Positions 52,786-60,711 of a DNA stretch of 64,000 nt are shown in pieces. The stretch lies in contig OZ244832.1 of the NCBI GenBank assembly GCA_965220485.1, forward strand, positions 4,402,001-4,466,000. Reading direction: 5' to 3'. Below the pieces are notes generated by a model. The model worked only from the letters and a program-made list of their open reading frames with translations, was not told the DNA's origin and did not search any database. Position numbers and translations under genes: made by a program. Source of the DNA: Aldehydirespirator sp965220485 (GTDB taxonomy: Bacteria > Actinomycetota > Acidimicrobiia > Acidimicrobiales > Aldehydirespiratoraceae). Numbering within the stretch: the stretch's first letter is position 1; each line of letters starts with the position of its first letter.

Positions 52786-54071
52786 ACACGACCCAGCCTG
52801 ACCGCTACGAACCGATCGAGTCCGCGTCGATAGACGAGCTGCGCGCCATTCAGCTGCAGCGCCTCACCGACACGCTCGACCACGCCTACACCAACGTGGC
52901 CCACTATCGCCAGACCTTCGACGCTGCTGGCGTCGTTCCCGCAGACCTACGCGACCTGGAAGACCTGGCTCGGTTCCCATTGCTCACCAAGGCCGACCTG
53001 CGCGACAACTACCCGTTCGGCCTGTTCGCCGTGCCCCGCTCGGAGGTGGTGCGGATCCACGCGTCGTCGGGCACCACCGGCAAGCCCACCGTTGCGGGCT
53101 ACACCGCGGGCGACATCGACGTGTGGGCCCAGCTGATGGCCCGCTCGATCTACGCGGCGGGGGGACGGCCCGGCGACGTCGCCCACGTGGCGTACGGTTA
53201 CGGGTTGTTCACCGGGGGCCTGGGCGCCCATTACGGCGCCGAGAAACTCGGATGCATGGTCGTGCCGGTGTCCGGGGGCCAGACCGAGCGCCAGGTGACG
53301 CTGATCCAGGACTTCGGGCCCCGCATCATCCTGGTCACGCCGTCGTACTGCCTCAACCTCATCGACGAGATGGAGAGCAGGGGCATCGACCCGAGGTCGT
53401 GTTCGCTGGAGGTGGGCATCTTCGGTGCCGAGCCGTGGACCGACGAGCTCCGGGCCGAGATCGAGCAGCGCCTCGGCATCGACGCCGTCGACATCTACGG
53501 GCTCTCGGAGGTGATGGGCCCCGGCGTGGCCCAGGAGTGCGTCGAGACCAAGGACGGCCCCACGCTGTGGGAGGACCACTTCTACCCCGAGATAGTCGAC
53601 CCCGGCACGGGGGAGCCGTTGCCCGACGGCGAGTTCGGCGAGTTGGTGCTCACCGCGCTGACCAAGCGGGGGCAGCCGGTGATCCGCTACCGCACCCGCG
53701 ACCTCACCCGGCTGCTGCCCGGCACGGCCCGCCCCATGCGGCGCATGGAGCGCATCTCGGGCCGCTCCGACGACATGCTGATCGTGCGGGGCGTGAACGT
53801 GTTCCCATCGCAGATCGAGGCTGAAGTGCTCAAGGTGGACGGCCTCACACCCCACTTCCAGATCGAGGTCGACCGGTCCGCCAACCTGGCCCAACTCGCG
53901 GTCCGGGTGGAGCGAAGCCCCGCCGGGCGCCGATCGGGCGACGAACTGGCGGACGAGCTGGCCGGCCACATCAAGGGCAACATCGGCGTGACCGTCGACG
54001 TGATGGTGGCCGAGCCGGGCGCCGTGCCCCGCTCCGCGGGGAAGGCCCAGCGGGTGGTGTCGACAGGATGA
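52782..54071 (+). CDS. paaK: PaaK: phenylacetate-CoA ligase
   Basis: A 429-residue adenylate-forming enzyme, close to the usual ~435. The P-loop signature is 'IHASSGTTGKPTVAGYT' (about residues 88-104), with later motifs 'IFGAEPWTDELRAEIEQRLG', 'DIYGLSEVMGPGVAQEC' and 'ISGRSDDMLIVRGVNVFPSQ'. It activates phenylacetate to phenylacetyl-CoA, the first step of the pathway, and supplies substrate to PaaABC. GTG 52782 is chosen because it overlaps the paaC stop by 4 bp and the family's N-terminus starts there. The stop codon is at the start of a 34-bp tandem repeat that runs to paaX. Confidence 0.95.
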   Translation: MNTTQPDRYEPIESASIDELRAIQLQRLTDTLDHAYTNVAHYRQTFDAAGVVPADLRDLEDLARFPLLTKADLRDNYPFGLFAVPRSEVVRIHASSGTTGKPTVAGYTAGDIDVWAQLMARSIYAAGGRPGDVAHVAYGYGLFTGGLGAHYGAEKLGCMVVPVSGGQTERQVTLIQDFGPRIILVTPSYCLNLIDEMESRGIDPRSCSLEVGIFGAEPWTDELRAEIEQRLGIDAVDIYGLSEVMGPGVAQECVETKDGPTLWEDHFYPEIVDPGTGEPLPDGEFGELVLTALTKRGQPVIRYRTRDLTRLLPGTARPMRRMERISGRSDDMLIVRGVNVFPSQIEAEVLKVDGLTPHFQIEVDRSANLAQLAVRVERSPAGRRSGDELADELAGHIKGNIGVTVDVMVAEPGAVPRSAGKAQRVVSTG

Positions 54072-54217
54072 GACATCGCTGCATGACTGGCGAAGCGCCA
54101 TGAGAGACATCGCTGCATGACTGGCGAAGCGCCATGAGAGACATCGCTGCATGACTGGCGAAGCGCGATGAGAGACATCGCCGCATGACTGGCGAAGCGC
54201 GATGAGAGACATCGCCG
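54071..54217. repeat. 34-bp tandem repeat linking the paaK stop and the paaX start
   Basis: Units starting GAGACATCGCTGCATGACTG lie at 54071, 54105, 54139 and 54173, with a partial at 54207. The first adjoins the paaK TGA, and the ATG of paaX is formed within the fourth-to-fifth unit junction. Every unit contains ATGA-type start/stop overlaps, and all are similar in sequence. Confidence 0.9.
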
Positions 54218-55086
54218 CCGCGATGCGGCGACGGTGCTCGGAGCCTGACATATCGGCGAGATCGGTGCTGGTGACCCTGCTCGGCGACTCGGTGCTGCCG
54301 GTGACCAAGACGCTGTGGCTCTCCAGCCTGTTCGAGCTGGCCGCGCCGTTCGGGTTCAGCGAGCGCCTGGTGCGCACGTCGATGTTCCGGCTGGTGGCCG
54401 AGGGCTGGGTGTCCAACGAGCGGGTCGGGCGCCGCAGCCGCTACTCGATGACCCTGCTGGCGGTGCGCGAGTCAGAGGACGCCGACCGTCGAATCTATGC
54501 CCAACAGTCCGACTGGGACGGTTCGTGGACGTTCGCGGTGGTCGACACGCCGCTGATGCCCTCCGACGAGCGCGACCGGATCATCAAGCACCTTCGCTGG
54601 CATGGGTTCGTGGCGTTGGGCCGCGGCCTCATGGCGTCACCTTCGGCTACGGCGCACGGCCTTGGAGAACTACTGGACCTCATGGATCCGGTCGCCGCAG
54701 TTCCAACGGGACAAGCCGAGCTCGCGGACCTCGAAGATCTGGTGGACGGCGGCTTCTTCGCGGAGGTCTTCTGCACCGCCGACACCGAGTCCGCATACCG
54801 CGACTTCCTAGCCTGCTACCGGCCCTGGTTGCGCGACGATGTCGCCGCAGCAGCTCCGCTGGAGGCGTACGCGCTGCGCACCATGCTCGTGCACGAATTC
54901 CGCCGCATCCGCTTGCGGGCGCCCGACATGCCGGTAGAGCTGCTGGCGCCGGACTGGATCGGGAACCATGCTTACGACCTCGCGGCCGGCCTGTACCGGC
55001 GGCTGGGCCCGCCGGCGGCCCGAGCCCTCAGCGAGATCCTGGAGGTCGAATACCCGGCAACCATGCCCCGCCGGTTCGAGGGCTAG
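54202..55086 (+). CDS. paaX: PaaX-family transcriptional repressor
   Basis: A 294-residue protein with an N-terminal winged helix ('ARSVLVTLLGDSVLP', 'FGFSERLVRTSMFRLVAEGW', 'GRRSRYSMT') and the PaaX central domain ('WDGSWTFAVVDTPLMPSDER', 'LRWHGFVALGRGLMASP'). PaaX represses phenylacetate genes and is released by phenylacetyl-CoA. The chosen ATG lies in a repeat that also supplies other ATG codons upstream, so the true start may vary. Its stop overlaps the convergent mmpL stop by 4 bp, leaving no room for separate terminators. Targets are probably the adjacent paa promoters. Confidence 0.92.
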   Translation: MRDIAAAMRRRCSEPDISARSVLVTLLGDSVLPVTKTLWLSSLFELAAPFGFSERLVRTSMFRLVAEGWVSNERVGRRSRYSMTLLAVRESEDADRRIYAQQSDWDGSWTFAVVDTPLMPSDERDRIIKHLRWHGFVALGRGLMASPSATAHGLGELLDLMDPVAAVPTGQAELADLEDLVDGGFFAEVFCTADTESAYRDFLACYRPWLRDDVAAAAPLEAYALRTMLVHEFRRIRLRAPDMPVELLAPDWIGNHAYDLAAGLYRRLGPPAARALSEILEVEYPATMPRRFEG

Positions 55087-57404
55087 GGCCCAGAGGCCGA
55101 GCGGCTCGCCAGCTCACCTTCGACCCTGAGGTTGGGGAGGATTCGGTCGAGCCAGCGGGGCAGCCACCAATTGCGGGCGCCGAGCAGCTCCATGGTCGAG
55201 GGCACGATCACTATCCGCACCAGGGTGGCGTCGATGGCGATCGCGGTGGCCAGGCCAAGACCGAAGAGCCGGATCACCCGGTTGTCCTCGATCACGAAGC
55301 TGCCGAAGACCACCACCATGATGGCCGCCGCCGCAGTGATGACCCGGGCAGTGGCGGCCAGGCCGTCGGCCACGGAGTTGACCGCGTCGCCGGTGCGTTC
55401 GTACTCCTCCTTCATGCGTGACAGCAGGAACACCTCGTAGTCCATCGAAAGCCCGAAGAGGATGGCGAACAGCATCATCGGGATGAAGGGCTCTATCGGG
55501 GCCGGCTCGATCCCGAAGATCCCGCCGAACCAGCCCCACTGGAACACGGCGACGATGACGCCGTAAGCCGCGCCGATGGACAGCATGTTCATGATCACGG
55601 CCTTCAACGGCACCACCAGCGACCGGAAGATCGCCATGAGCAGCAGGAACGAGGCGCCGAGCACCGCCGCGAAGAAGATCGGGATGCGGCCGGCCAAGTA
55701 GTCGGTGAAGTCGATGTTGAAGGCCACCAGCCCCGAGACCATCGCGTCGAGTCCGGTGCCGTCGAGTGCCTGAGGGATGACGTTGCCGCGCAGCCTGTTC
55801 ACGAGGTCCTCGGTCGCCGCATCCTGGGGGCCGGTAGCGGGCTGCACCCGGATGAGTGCGGCCTCGCCGTCGGGGCTGGGCCGCGCCGGCGAGGCGAAGG
55901 CGACGCCCTCGGTCTGGTTCAACACGCCGGACAGGTTGTTGAGAGCCGCCATCTGCTGCGGCGCTGAGATCGTCGCGACGACCAGCAGCGGGCCGTTGGC
56001 ACCGGGGCCGAAGCCCTCTGAGATCAGGTCGTAGGCCTTGCGGGTGGTGGTGTCCTCGGTGAAATTCCCCTCGTCGGAGAAGCCGAGGCGCAGCCCCAGC
56101 ACCGGCGCGGCCAGGGTTAGCAGCACCACCGTGCCGCCGATCGCGAACAGCCATGGCCGCGCCTGGACCACGCGGCTGAGCCGGTACCAGCCCGTGTCGC
56201 GCAGCGGCTTGGGCTGTCTGTGCGCCACCAATCGCCGCAACGGGTTGGCGGACGTGCCGAACGATCCGGCAACGAGTACGACGACTGCTAGAGGCAGGGC
56301 CGCGAGCAGCGGTCTGAGGCCGGCTCCAACTCCCAGCAATGCGACGCCGATCAGCGCCGAGGCGGCCAGGCCCCGCACCCGGGTGGTGCTTACCCGGTCG
56401 CCGATCAGACCGATCGCCGCGGGAAGGAGCGTGACCGATCCGGCCATCACCACCGCCACGGTGACCGCGGCGGACATTCCGAGCCCGGCCACGAACGGCA
56501 GGCCCATGAGCAGCAGTCCCAGCAGCGACACCACCACCGTCGCGCCGGCGAAGATCACCGAGCGGCCCGCCGAGTCGAGGGCCGAGGCGGTGGCGTCCTC
56601 GGACGTCAGACCGCGCCCGACCCATTCCCGGTAGCGGGTGATGATGAACAGGGCGTAGTCGATGCCCACGCCCAAGCCGATCATGATCCCGATCGTGGGG
56701 GCGAACTCTGGGACCGTCGCCACGTTGCTGAGCACGATGATTCCGGCCGCGCCGACACCCACGCCGATCAGGGCTGTCCCGACCGTCATGCCCATGGCCA
56801 CCACCGAGCCCACCGCCATGATCAGCACGAACACGGCGAAGGCAAGGCCGATGGCCTCGGATTGGGGCGGCTCGCGGTCGGAGAGCCAGGACCCTCCGAC
56901 CTCGACTTGGACGCCATCGACTGAGCGCAGCCCGCTGGCGTGGATCAGATCGTTGATCTCGCCGCCGATCTCCGACGCCTCATTGGCGTGGGTGCCGGTC
57001 TCAAGGTTCACATCGGCGTAGGCGATCAGCCCGGCCTCCGGGCCGCGGCTGGAGACACGAATGCCGCGATTCACCGGGCCTTGGTACGGCGACACCACGC
57101 TGACCCGGTCGATAGCGTCGACGTCGGCGAACAGTTCGATCATGGCCGCCTGCACGGCTAGATCGTCGACGCCCTGCTCGGCCCGGAAGACGATGGTCCC
57201 GCCAAGGTTGGTGCCAGAGCCGCCGAAGTGCTTCTCGAGGATGTCGGCGCCCCGACGGCTCTCCGCATCGGGAACCACAGGAGTGCCGCCGTAGGAGGCC
57301 CCTAGGGAGACGGCCGCGCCCGCGGCGACGACAATTACGACGAGCCAGGCGAGCAGGATCCGAAATGGATGCCGGTAGCACCACCGGCCGAGGGACGAAT
57401 ACAC
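55083..57404 (-). CDS. MmpL/RND-family transporter
   Basis: A 773-residue membrane protein with the two-fold RND layout: a first helix 'ILLAWLVVIVVAAGAAVSLG', an extracytoplasmic loop (about 50-185), five helices including 'PTIGIMIGLGVGIDYALFII' with conserved Asp-Tyr, then after a second loop a matching set including 'LFAILFGLSMDYEVFLLSRM', again with Asp-Tyr. These 'GxxxDY' helices are the proton-relay signature of MmpL proteins. They export lipids or hydrophobic compounds using the proton gradient. A typical mycobacterial MmpS partner is absent. It is convergent with paaX; no pathway link is evident. Confidence 0.9.
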   Translation of the reverse strand: MYSSLGRWCYRHPFRILLAWLVVIVVAAGAAVSLGASYGGTPVVPDAESRRGADILEKHFGGSGTNLGGTIVFRAEQGVDDLAVQAAMIELFADVDAIDRVSVVSPYQGPVNRGIRVSSRGPEAGLIAYADVNLETGTHANEASEIGGEINDLIHASGLRSVDGVQVEVGGSWLSDREPPQSEAIGLAFAVFVLIMAVGSVVAMGMTVGTALIGVGVGAAGIIVLSNVATVPEFAPTIGIMIGLGVGIDYALFIITRYREWVGRGLTSEDATASALDSAGRSVIFAGATVVVSLLGLLLMGLPFVAGLGMSAAVTVAVVMAGSVTLLPAAIGLIGDRVSTTRVRGLAASALIGVALLGVGAGLRPLLAALPLAVVVLVAGSFGTSANPLRRLVAHRQPKPLRDTGWYRLSRVVQARPWLFAIGGTVVLLTLAAPVLGLRLGFSDEGNFTEDTTTRKAYDLISEGFGPGANGPLLVVATISAPQQMAALNNLSGVLNQTEGVAFASPARPSPDGEAALIRVQPATGPQDAATEDLVNRLRGNVIPQALDGTGLDAMVSGLVAFNIDFTDYLAGRIPIFFAAVLGASFLLLMAIFRSLVVPLKAVIMNMLSIGAAYGVIVAVFQWGWFGGIFGIEPAPIEPFIPMMLFAILFGLSMDYEVFLLSRMKEEYERTGDAVNSVADGLAATARVITAAAAIMVVVFGSFVIEDNRVIRLFGLGLATAIAIDATLVRIVIVPSTMELLGARNWWLPRWLDRILPNLRVEGELASRSASGP

Positions 57405-57450
57405 AGCACAGCCTTCCCGTTCGGCAGACTAGTACCGCGCTCGTCGCGGT

Positions 57451-57657
57451 CTATGCCGATTCGCGTTTCTCCCGCAGCGCGGCTCGCCCCGCTTCTTCAA
57501 TCAACCTGTCAACCTCGGGATCGTCTTCGAGCACCTTGATGATCTCTCGAGATGTTTCAGGATCAGCTTCCTTCAAGTCCTCGGGCTTCACGCGGTCCGC
57601 CCATTTCTCGAACGCTCGTAGCTTCTCAGCCGTCTGCTCAACTCGGGTCTTACTCAT
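57451..57657 (-). CDS. Small antitoxin-like protein
   Basis: A 68-residue acidic/basic helical protein starting 'MSKTRVEQTAEKLRAFEKWA' and ending 'LIEEAGRAALREKRES'. Size, charge and coupling to the upstream remnant by an 8-bp overlap suit an antitoxin of a type II toxin-antitoxin pair, but no family is recognised. Its toxin partner appears to have lost its N-terminal half. Confidence 0.55.
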   Translation of the reverse strand: MSKTRVEQTAEKLRAFEKWADRVKPEDLKEADPETSREIIKVLEDDPEVDRLIEEAGRAALREKRESA

Positions 57658-57766
57658 CGGTTCCCCGATCCTTCAGGAACTTCCGCCGAGCTCTCATCGC
57701 GTGGATGATAGCCGTCCTAGCTCCGTCAGAGACGACTGCGACCTCCAGCGGCTCGGCCGTCGGAGA
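57650..57766 (-). pseudogene. C-terminal remnant of a small toxin-like gene
   Basis: Minus-strand codons read 'EPLEVAVVSDGARTAIIHAM' then 'RARRKFLKDRGTDE' and stop at TAA (57650-57652). The strand-helix ending resembles the C-terminus of small RelE/BrnT-like toxins, but no start codon or N-terminal domain is present upstream. It overlaps the antitoxin-like gene, as a toxin gene would in such an operon. The assignment is tentative. Confidence 0.35.
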
Positions 57767-58942
57767 GCGCGGAGGCGACCGTAAGGGGCCGAGCGGCGGA
57801 TCAGTGCGCCGCCCGGCCCCAACCGCAGTTGGCGTGATGAAGCTGCTACTCGCCGCCGGGGAGCAGCTCGACGGTGACTCGCTGCCAGTCGTTGCCGACG
57901 ACGTCGACTCCCGCGTCTCGCAGGTTGGCTACGGCCTGCTCGGCGATGTCGATGCGGTGGGCCCCTCCGTCGGGCGCGGAGGCAAGAATGCTCTCGCTGG
58001 TGGCCACGTCCACGGTCTGGTCCCAGAGGGCGGGATCCATGATCCCGACGCCGAGCGGTGACGGCCAGATCAGGGCGCTTATCTCGTTGAGCTGCCACGT
58101 CTGGTGCGACTCGCCCAGCGTCGGCGCATTGTCGAGCACGACCTGCACGCACTCCGCGGGGTTGTCGCGGCAGTGGATCCAGCCCCTCAGCGAGGCCTCC
58201 ACGAACTTGACCGCGGTCTGGTAGTAGGCATCGTCGGACTCGAGGCGGTCGGCGTCGGCCCACAGGGCGTCCTGGAGCATGGCCGTGCCCTCGTCATTCC
58301 AGTCGATGACGTTGAGATCCTCAGGCTGGTAGAGCTCGCCGGTGTCGGGGTTGACCGTCTCGAGCACCTGTGCGTACTCGTTGTAGATCATGGCCTGCGC
58401 GGCGTCGATCTCGCCGCTGATCAGGGCCAGCATGTCGAAGTTCTGCTGTACCAGCTGCACATCAGAAGCCGGGTCGAGCCCGTTCTTGCGCAGGCCCGCC
58501 AGCAACTCGAACTCGTTGCCGAATCCCCAGTTGCCCACCGTGCGGCCCTCCAGATCTCCCACAGAGGTGATACCGGAGTCGGCGAAGGCCACCTGCAGGG
58601 TGGCGCTGCGCTGGAACACCTGGGCGATGTTGGTGATGTTGGCGCCCTCCTCGCGCGGCACCAGCCCCCGCGGCACCCACGACACCGCGAAGTCGGCCGC
58701 GCCGGAGTCCAGCACCGAGGCGGGCACGATCTCCACGCCGCCTTCGAGAATGGTGACGTCCAGTCCGACATCCTCGTAGAAGCCGAGGGCCTGGGCTGCG
58801 TAGTAGCCCGCGAACTGCGACTGGGTGAACCACTGCAGCTGCAGCGACACGGGGGTCAGCGACACGGGGGTCAGCTCCTCGGGCGCTTCATCGCTGCTGC
58901 CGCTACAGGACGTGGCGATGAGGCTCAGCGCCAGCAGGGGCA

Positions 58943-59972
58943 CTAGATGAGTAGTTCCAAGGGGTGGGGGTCCACGATGTGAGGGGTGAGGGCGTCCAAG
59001 CTCGGGGTTGTCCACAGACCCCGATCCTGGAGGACCTTGGTATGAACCCGGACTTGGACACCCTCGTGACTGCACTGTATGTGAGGGTCGACGATTTGTT
59101 GGTCGCGCATCCCGAGTGGGCGCCTGAGCGGCCTGTGGTGGGGATCGCGCCGAGGCTGTCGGACGCGGAGCTGGTCACCTTGGCGGTGCTGCAGGCGCTG
59201 TTGGGGTTCGACTCCGAGGCCCGCTTCATCCGCTACGCCGCAGCGCACCTTCAGCCGTGGTTCCCGTTCGTGCCGCAGCGGCCCGGCTACAACAAGCGCC
59301 TGCGCCGCAGCGGCGAGCTGATCAATCACATGATCGGCGCGCTGGCCCGGGACTGCGACTCCTACCACGACGACGTCTGGGTCGTGGACTCGACCCCGGT
59401 GGAGTGCGGCCGCAGCCGCGAGACCCAGAGGCGCTCCGACCTCGCAGGATGGGCCGCCTACGGCTACTGCGCCTCGCGCTCGCGATGGTTCTGGGGGCTG
59501 CGCCTGCACCTCATCACCGCGCCGTCGGGGCTGCCGGTGGCCTACGCGCTCACCGGGGCCAAAGCCGACGAGCGCGACACGTGCCTGGACATGATCACCC
59601 ACGCCGGGATCGCCCGGCGCGGCCAGACCCTCATCGCCGACAAGGGCTACCGGCGAGCCAGCTTCGAGCACGAGCTCAACGCCGCCGGCATCGCACTCAT
59701 CCGCCCCGCCGCCAAAACAGAGCCGCCCCGGCCCGGTCGGCGGTTCCTGCGCCCGCTGCGCCAGATCATCGAATCGGTCAACTGGACCCTCAAAGCCCAA
59801 CTCGGCCTCGAACGCCACCGCGGCCGCACCCGCCCAGGCGTCGCCGCGCGCATACTGCAACGACTCCTCGCCCTCACAGCAGCCATCTGGCACAACGAAA
59901 CCACCCAACAACCCGGCCCCGCCCGCTCCCTGATCGCCTACGACCACTGACCCCTTGGAACTAACCATCTAG
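58943..59972 (+). mobile_element. Complete IS982-family insertion sequence (1,030 bp)
   Basis: Imperfect terminal inverted repeats: CTAGATGAGTAGTTCCAAGG on the left and CCTTGGAACTAACCATCTAG on the right. One intact transposase gene fills the element. CTAG flanks it on both sides. Two defective relatives are at 1188-1293 and 2988-3382, in the opposite orientation. It has inserted in the signal-peptide part of a substrate-binding protein gene. Confidence 0.92.
59042..59950 (+). CDS. IS982-family transposase
   Basis: A 302-residue DDE transposase. The N-terminal region 'MNPDLDTLVTALYVRVDDLL' and 'PRLSDAELVTLAVLQALLGF' is typical of actinobacterial IS982 enzymes. Catalytic residues are the Asp in 'VWVVDSTPVECGRSRE' (about residue 118), the Asp in 'TLIADKGYRR' (about residue 200) and the Glu in 'QIIESVNWTLKAQLGLER' (about 243). 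ATG 59042 is preceded by GGAGGACC. The gene is intact, so the element may still be active and may have mobilised the two defective copies. Confidence 0.93.
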   Translation: MNPDLDTLVTALYVRVDDLLVAHPEWAPERPVVGIAPRLSDAELVTLAVLQALLGFDSEARFIRYAAAHLQPWFPFVPQRPGYNKRLRRSGELINHMIGALARDCDSYHDDVWVVDSTPVECGRSRETQRRSDLAGWAAYGYCASRSRWFWGLRLHLITAPSGLPVAYALTGAKADERDTCLDMITHAGIARRGQTLIADKGYRRASFEHELNAAGIALIRPAAKTEPPRPGRRFLRPLRQIIESVNWTLKAQLGLERHRGRTRPGVAARILQRLLALTAAIWHNETTQQPGPARSLIAYDH

Positions 59973-60009
59973 GTAAGGGTCTCTGGCTGTGCGCAACCCG
60001 AGCGGTCAT

Positions 60010-60500
60010 GCGCTGCCACCCGTCAGCAGACGCTCTCTGCGGTCCGCCACCGGGCAGATCCCACTGGCCGTCGACACTCAGCGACCTTTGGGGCGGCGCT
60101 CTGGGCGGTGTGGGTGCGCGTTGTGCCCTGTCGGGGCTGTTGTCGAACGTGGTCTCGTGCCGTGGTCCTCGGACTGCGGCCGGCGGAGTCGCCCGGTTGT
60201 TGTGCTCGTGGTTGGCTCGCTCGCTGTCGGCGGGCTCGGCTGGGGTGAGGCTGGCTGACTCGTCGTCGGCGGGCTCGCTGTCGGCGGGCTCGGTGGGGGG
60301 TGTCCCTGTCTTGTTGTCAAGCCGCTTGGGGCAGGTTCTCGGGGTGGGGTGGCTGGCTTCTAGCAGCCAGGCGGCACGGGGTTGTTGGCCGGGAAGGGTC
60401 ACCCTCGTACAGCGTCGCGTGCATGGACAGCTCCGCTCCGGCTCCCGCTCCGGCGCGAAACCTTGTCCGCCGTTGCGGCCATTAGCAGGTAGGAGCGCAA
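60010..60500. other. No supported gene; low-complexity intergenic region
   Basis: About 490 bp with a repetitive stretch near 60200-60300 rich in GTCGGCGGGCTCG motifs. Long open frames here are products of the high GC content. I see no ribosome-binding site, domain or RNA structure that I can support. Confidence 0.4.
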
Positions 60501-60530
60501 AGACATGCATAATTCGAGTTATGCATGTCT
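60501..60530. other. Dif-like palindromic recombination site, copy 1
   Basis: Perfect 12-bp arms AGACATGCATAA (60501-60512) and TTATGCATGTCT (60519-60530) flank a 6-bp centre TTCGAG. The GCATAA-(6)-TTATG layout is that of XerCD dif sites (11-12-bp arms, 6-bp spacer). It lies 182 bp beyond the stop of the tyrosine recombinase gene. A related sequence at 62944-62973 lies on the other side of that gene. Confidence 0.55.
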
Positions 60531-60711
60531 TGGTGAACTCCCGACCCCTGAATTCAGGCGTCGCTGTCGCGCTTCGCGGGACGTTACTACTGATCGCTGG
60601 GGGAGGGCAACTTCGCTCGACGCTGATCCTCGCCGTGCGGCTCCAGAGGCTGCCCTACACGGGATTCGGCAAGCCGCCGCGGGCCCGAGGCTCTCAGGCC
60701 GGCGGGCGGGA

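Larger units (their letters stand above)
57846..59996 (-). pseudogene. ABC transporter substrate-binding lipoprotein (NMT1/THI5-like), split by an IS
   Basis: The body (57846-58942) encodes 'VSLQLQWFTQSQFAGYYAAQ', 'GFYEDVGLDVTILEGGVEIV' and 'DLEGRTVGNWGFGNEFELLA', the pattern of NMT1/SsuA-type solute-binding proteins, ending in 'VTVELLPGGE'. The IS at 58943-59972 interrupts the signal peptide. Removing the element with one CTAG copy restores a frame starting at TTG 59996 that encodes 'MRTARDPYLVPLLALSLIAT' followed by 'SCSGSSDE', a convincing lipoprotein signal with lipobox Cys. The start codon is inferred from this reconstruction. The gene as it stands cannot be exported normally. No permease or ATPase gene is nearby. 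Confidence 0.75.
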
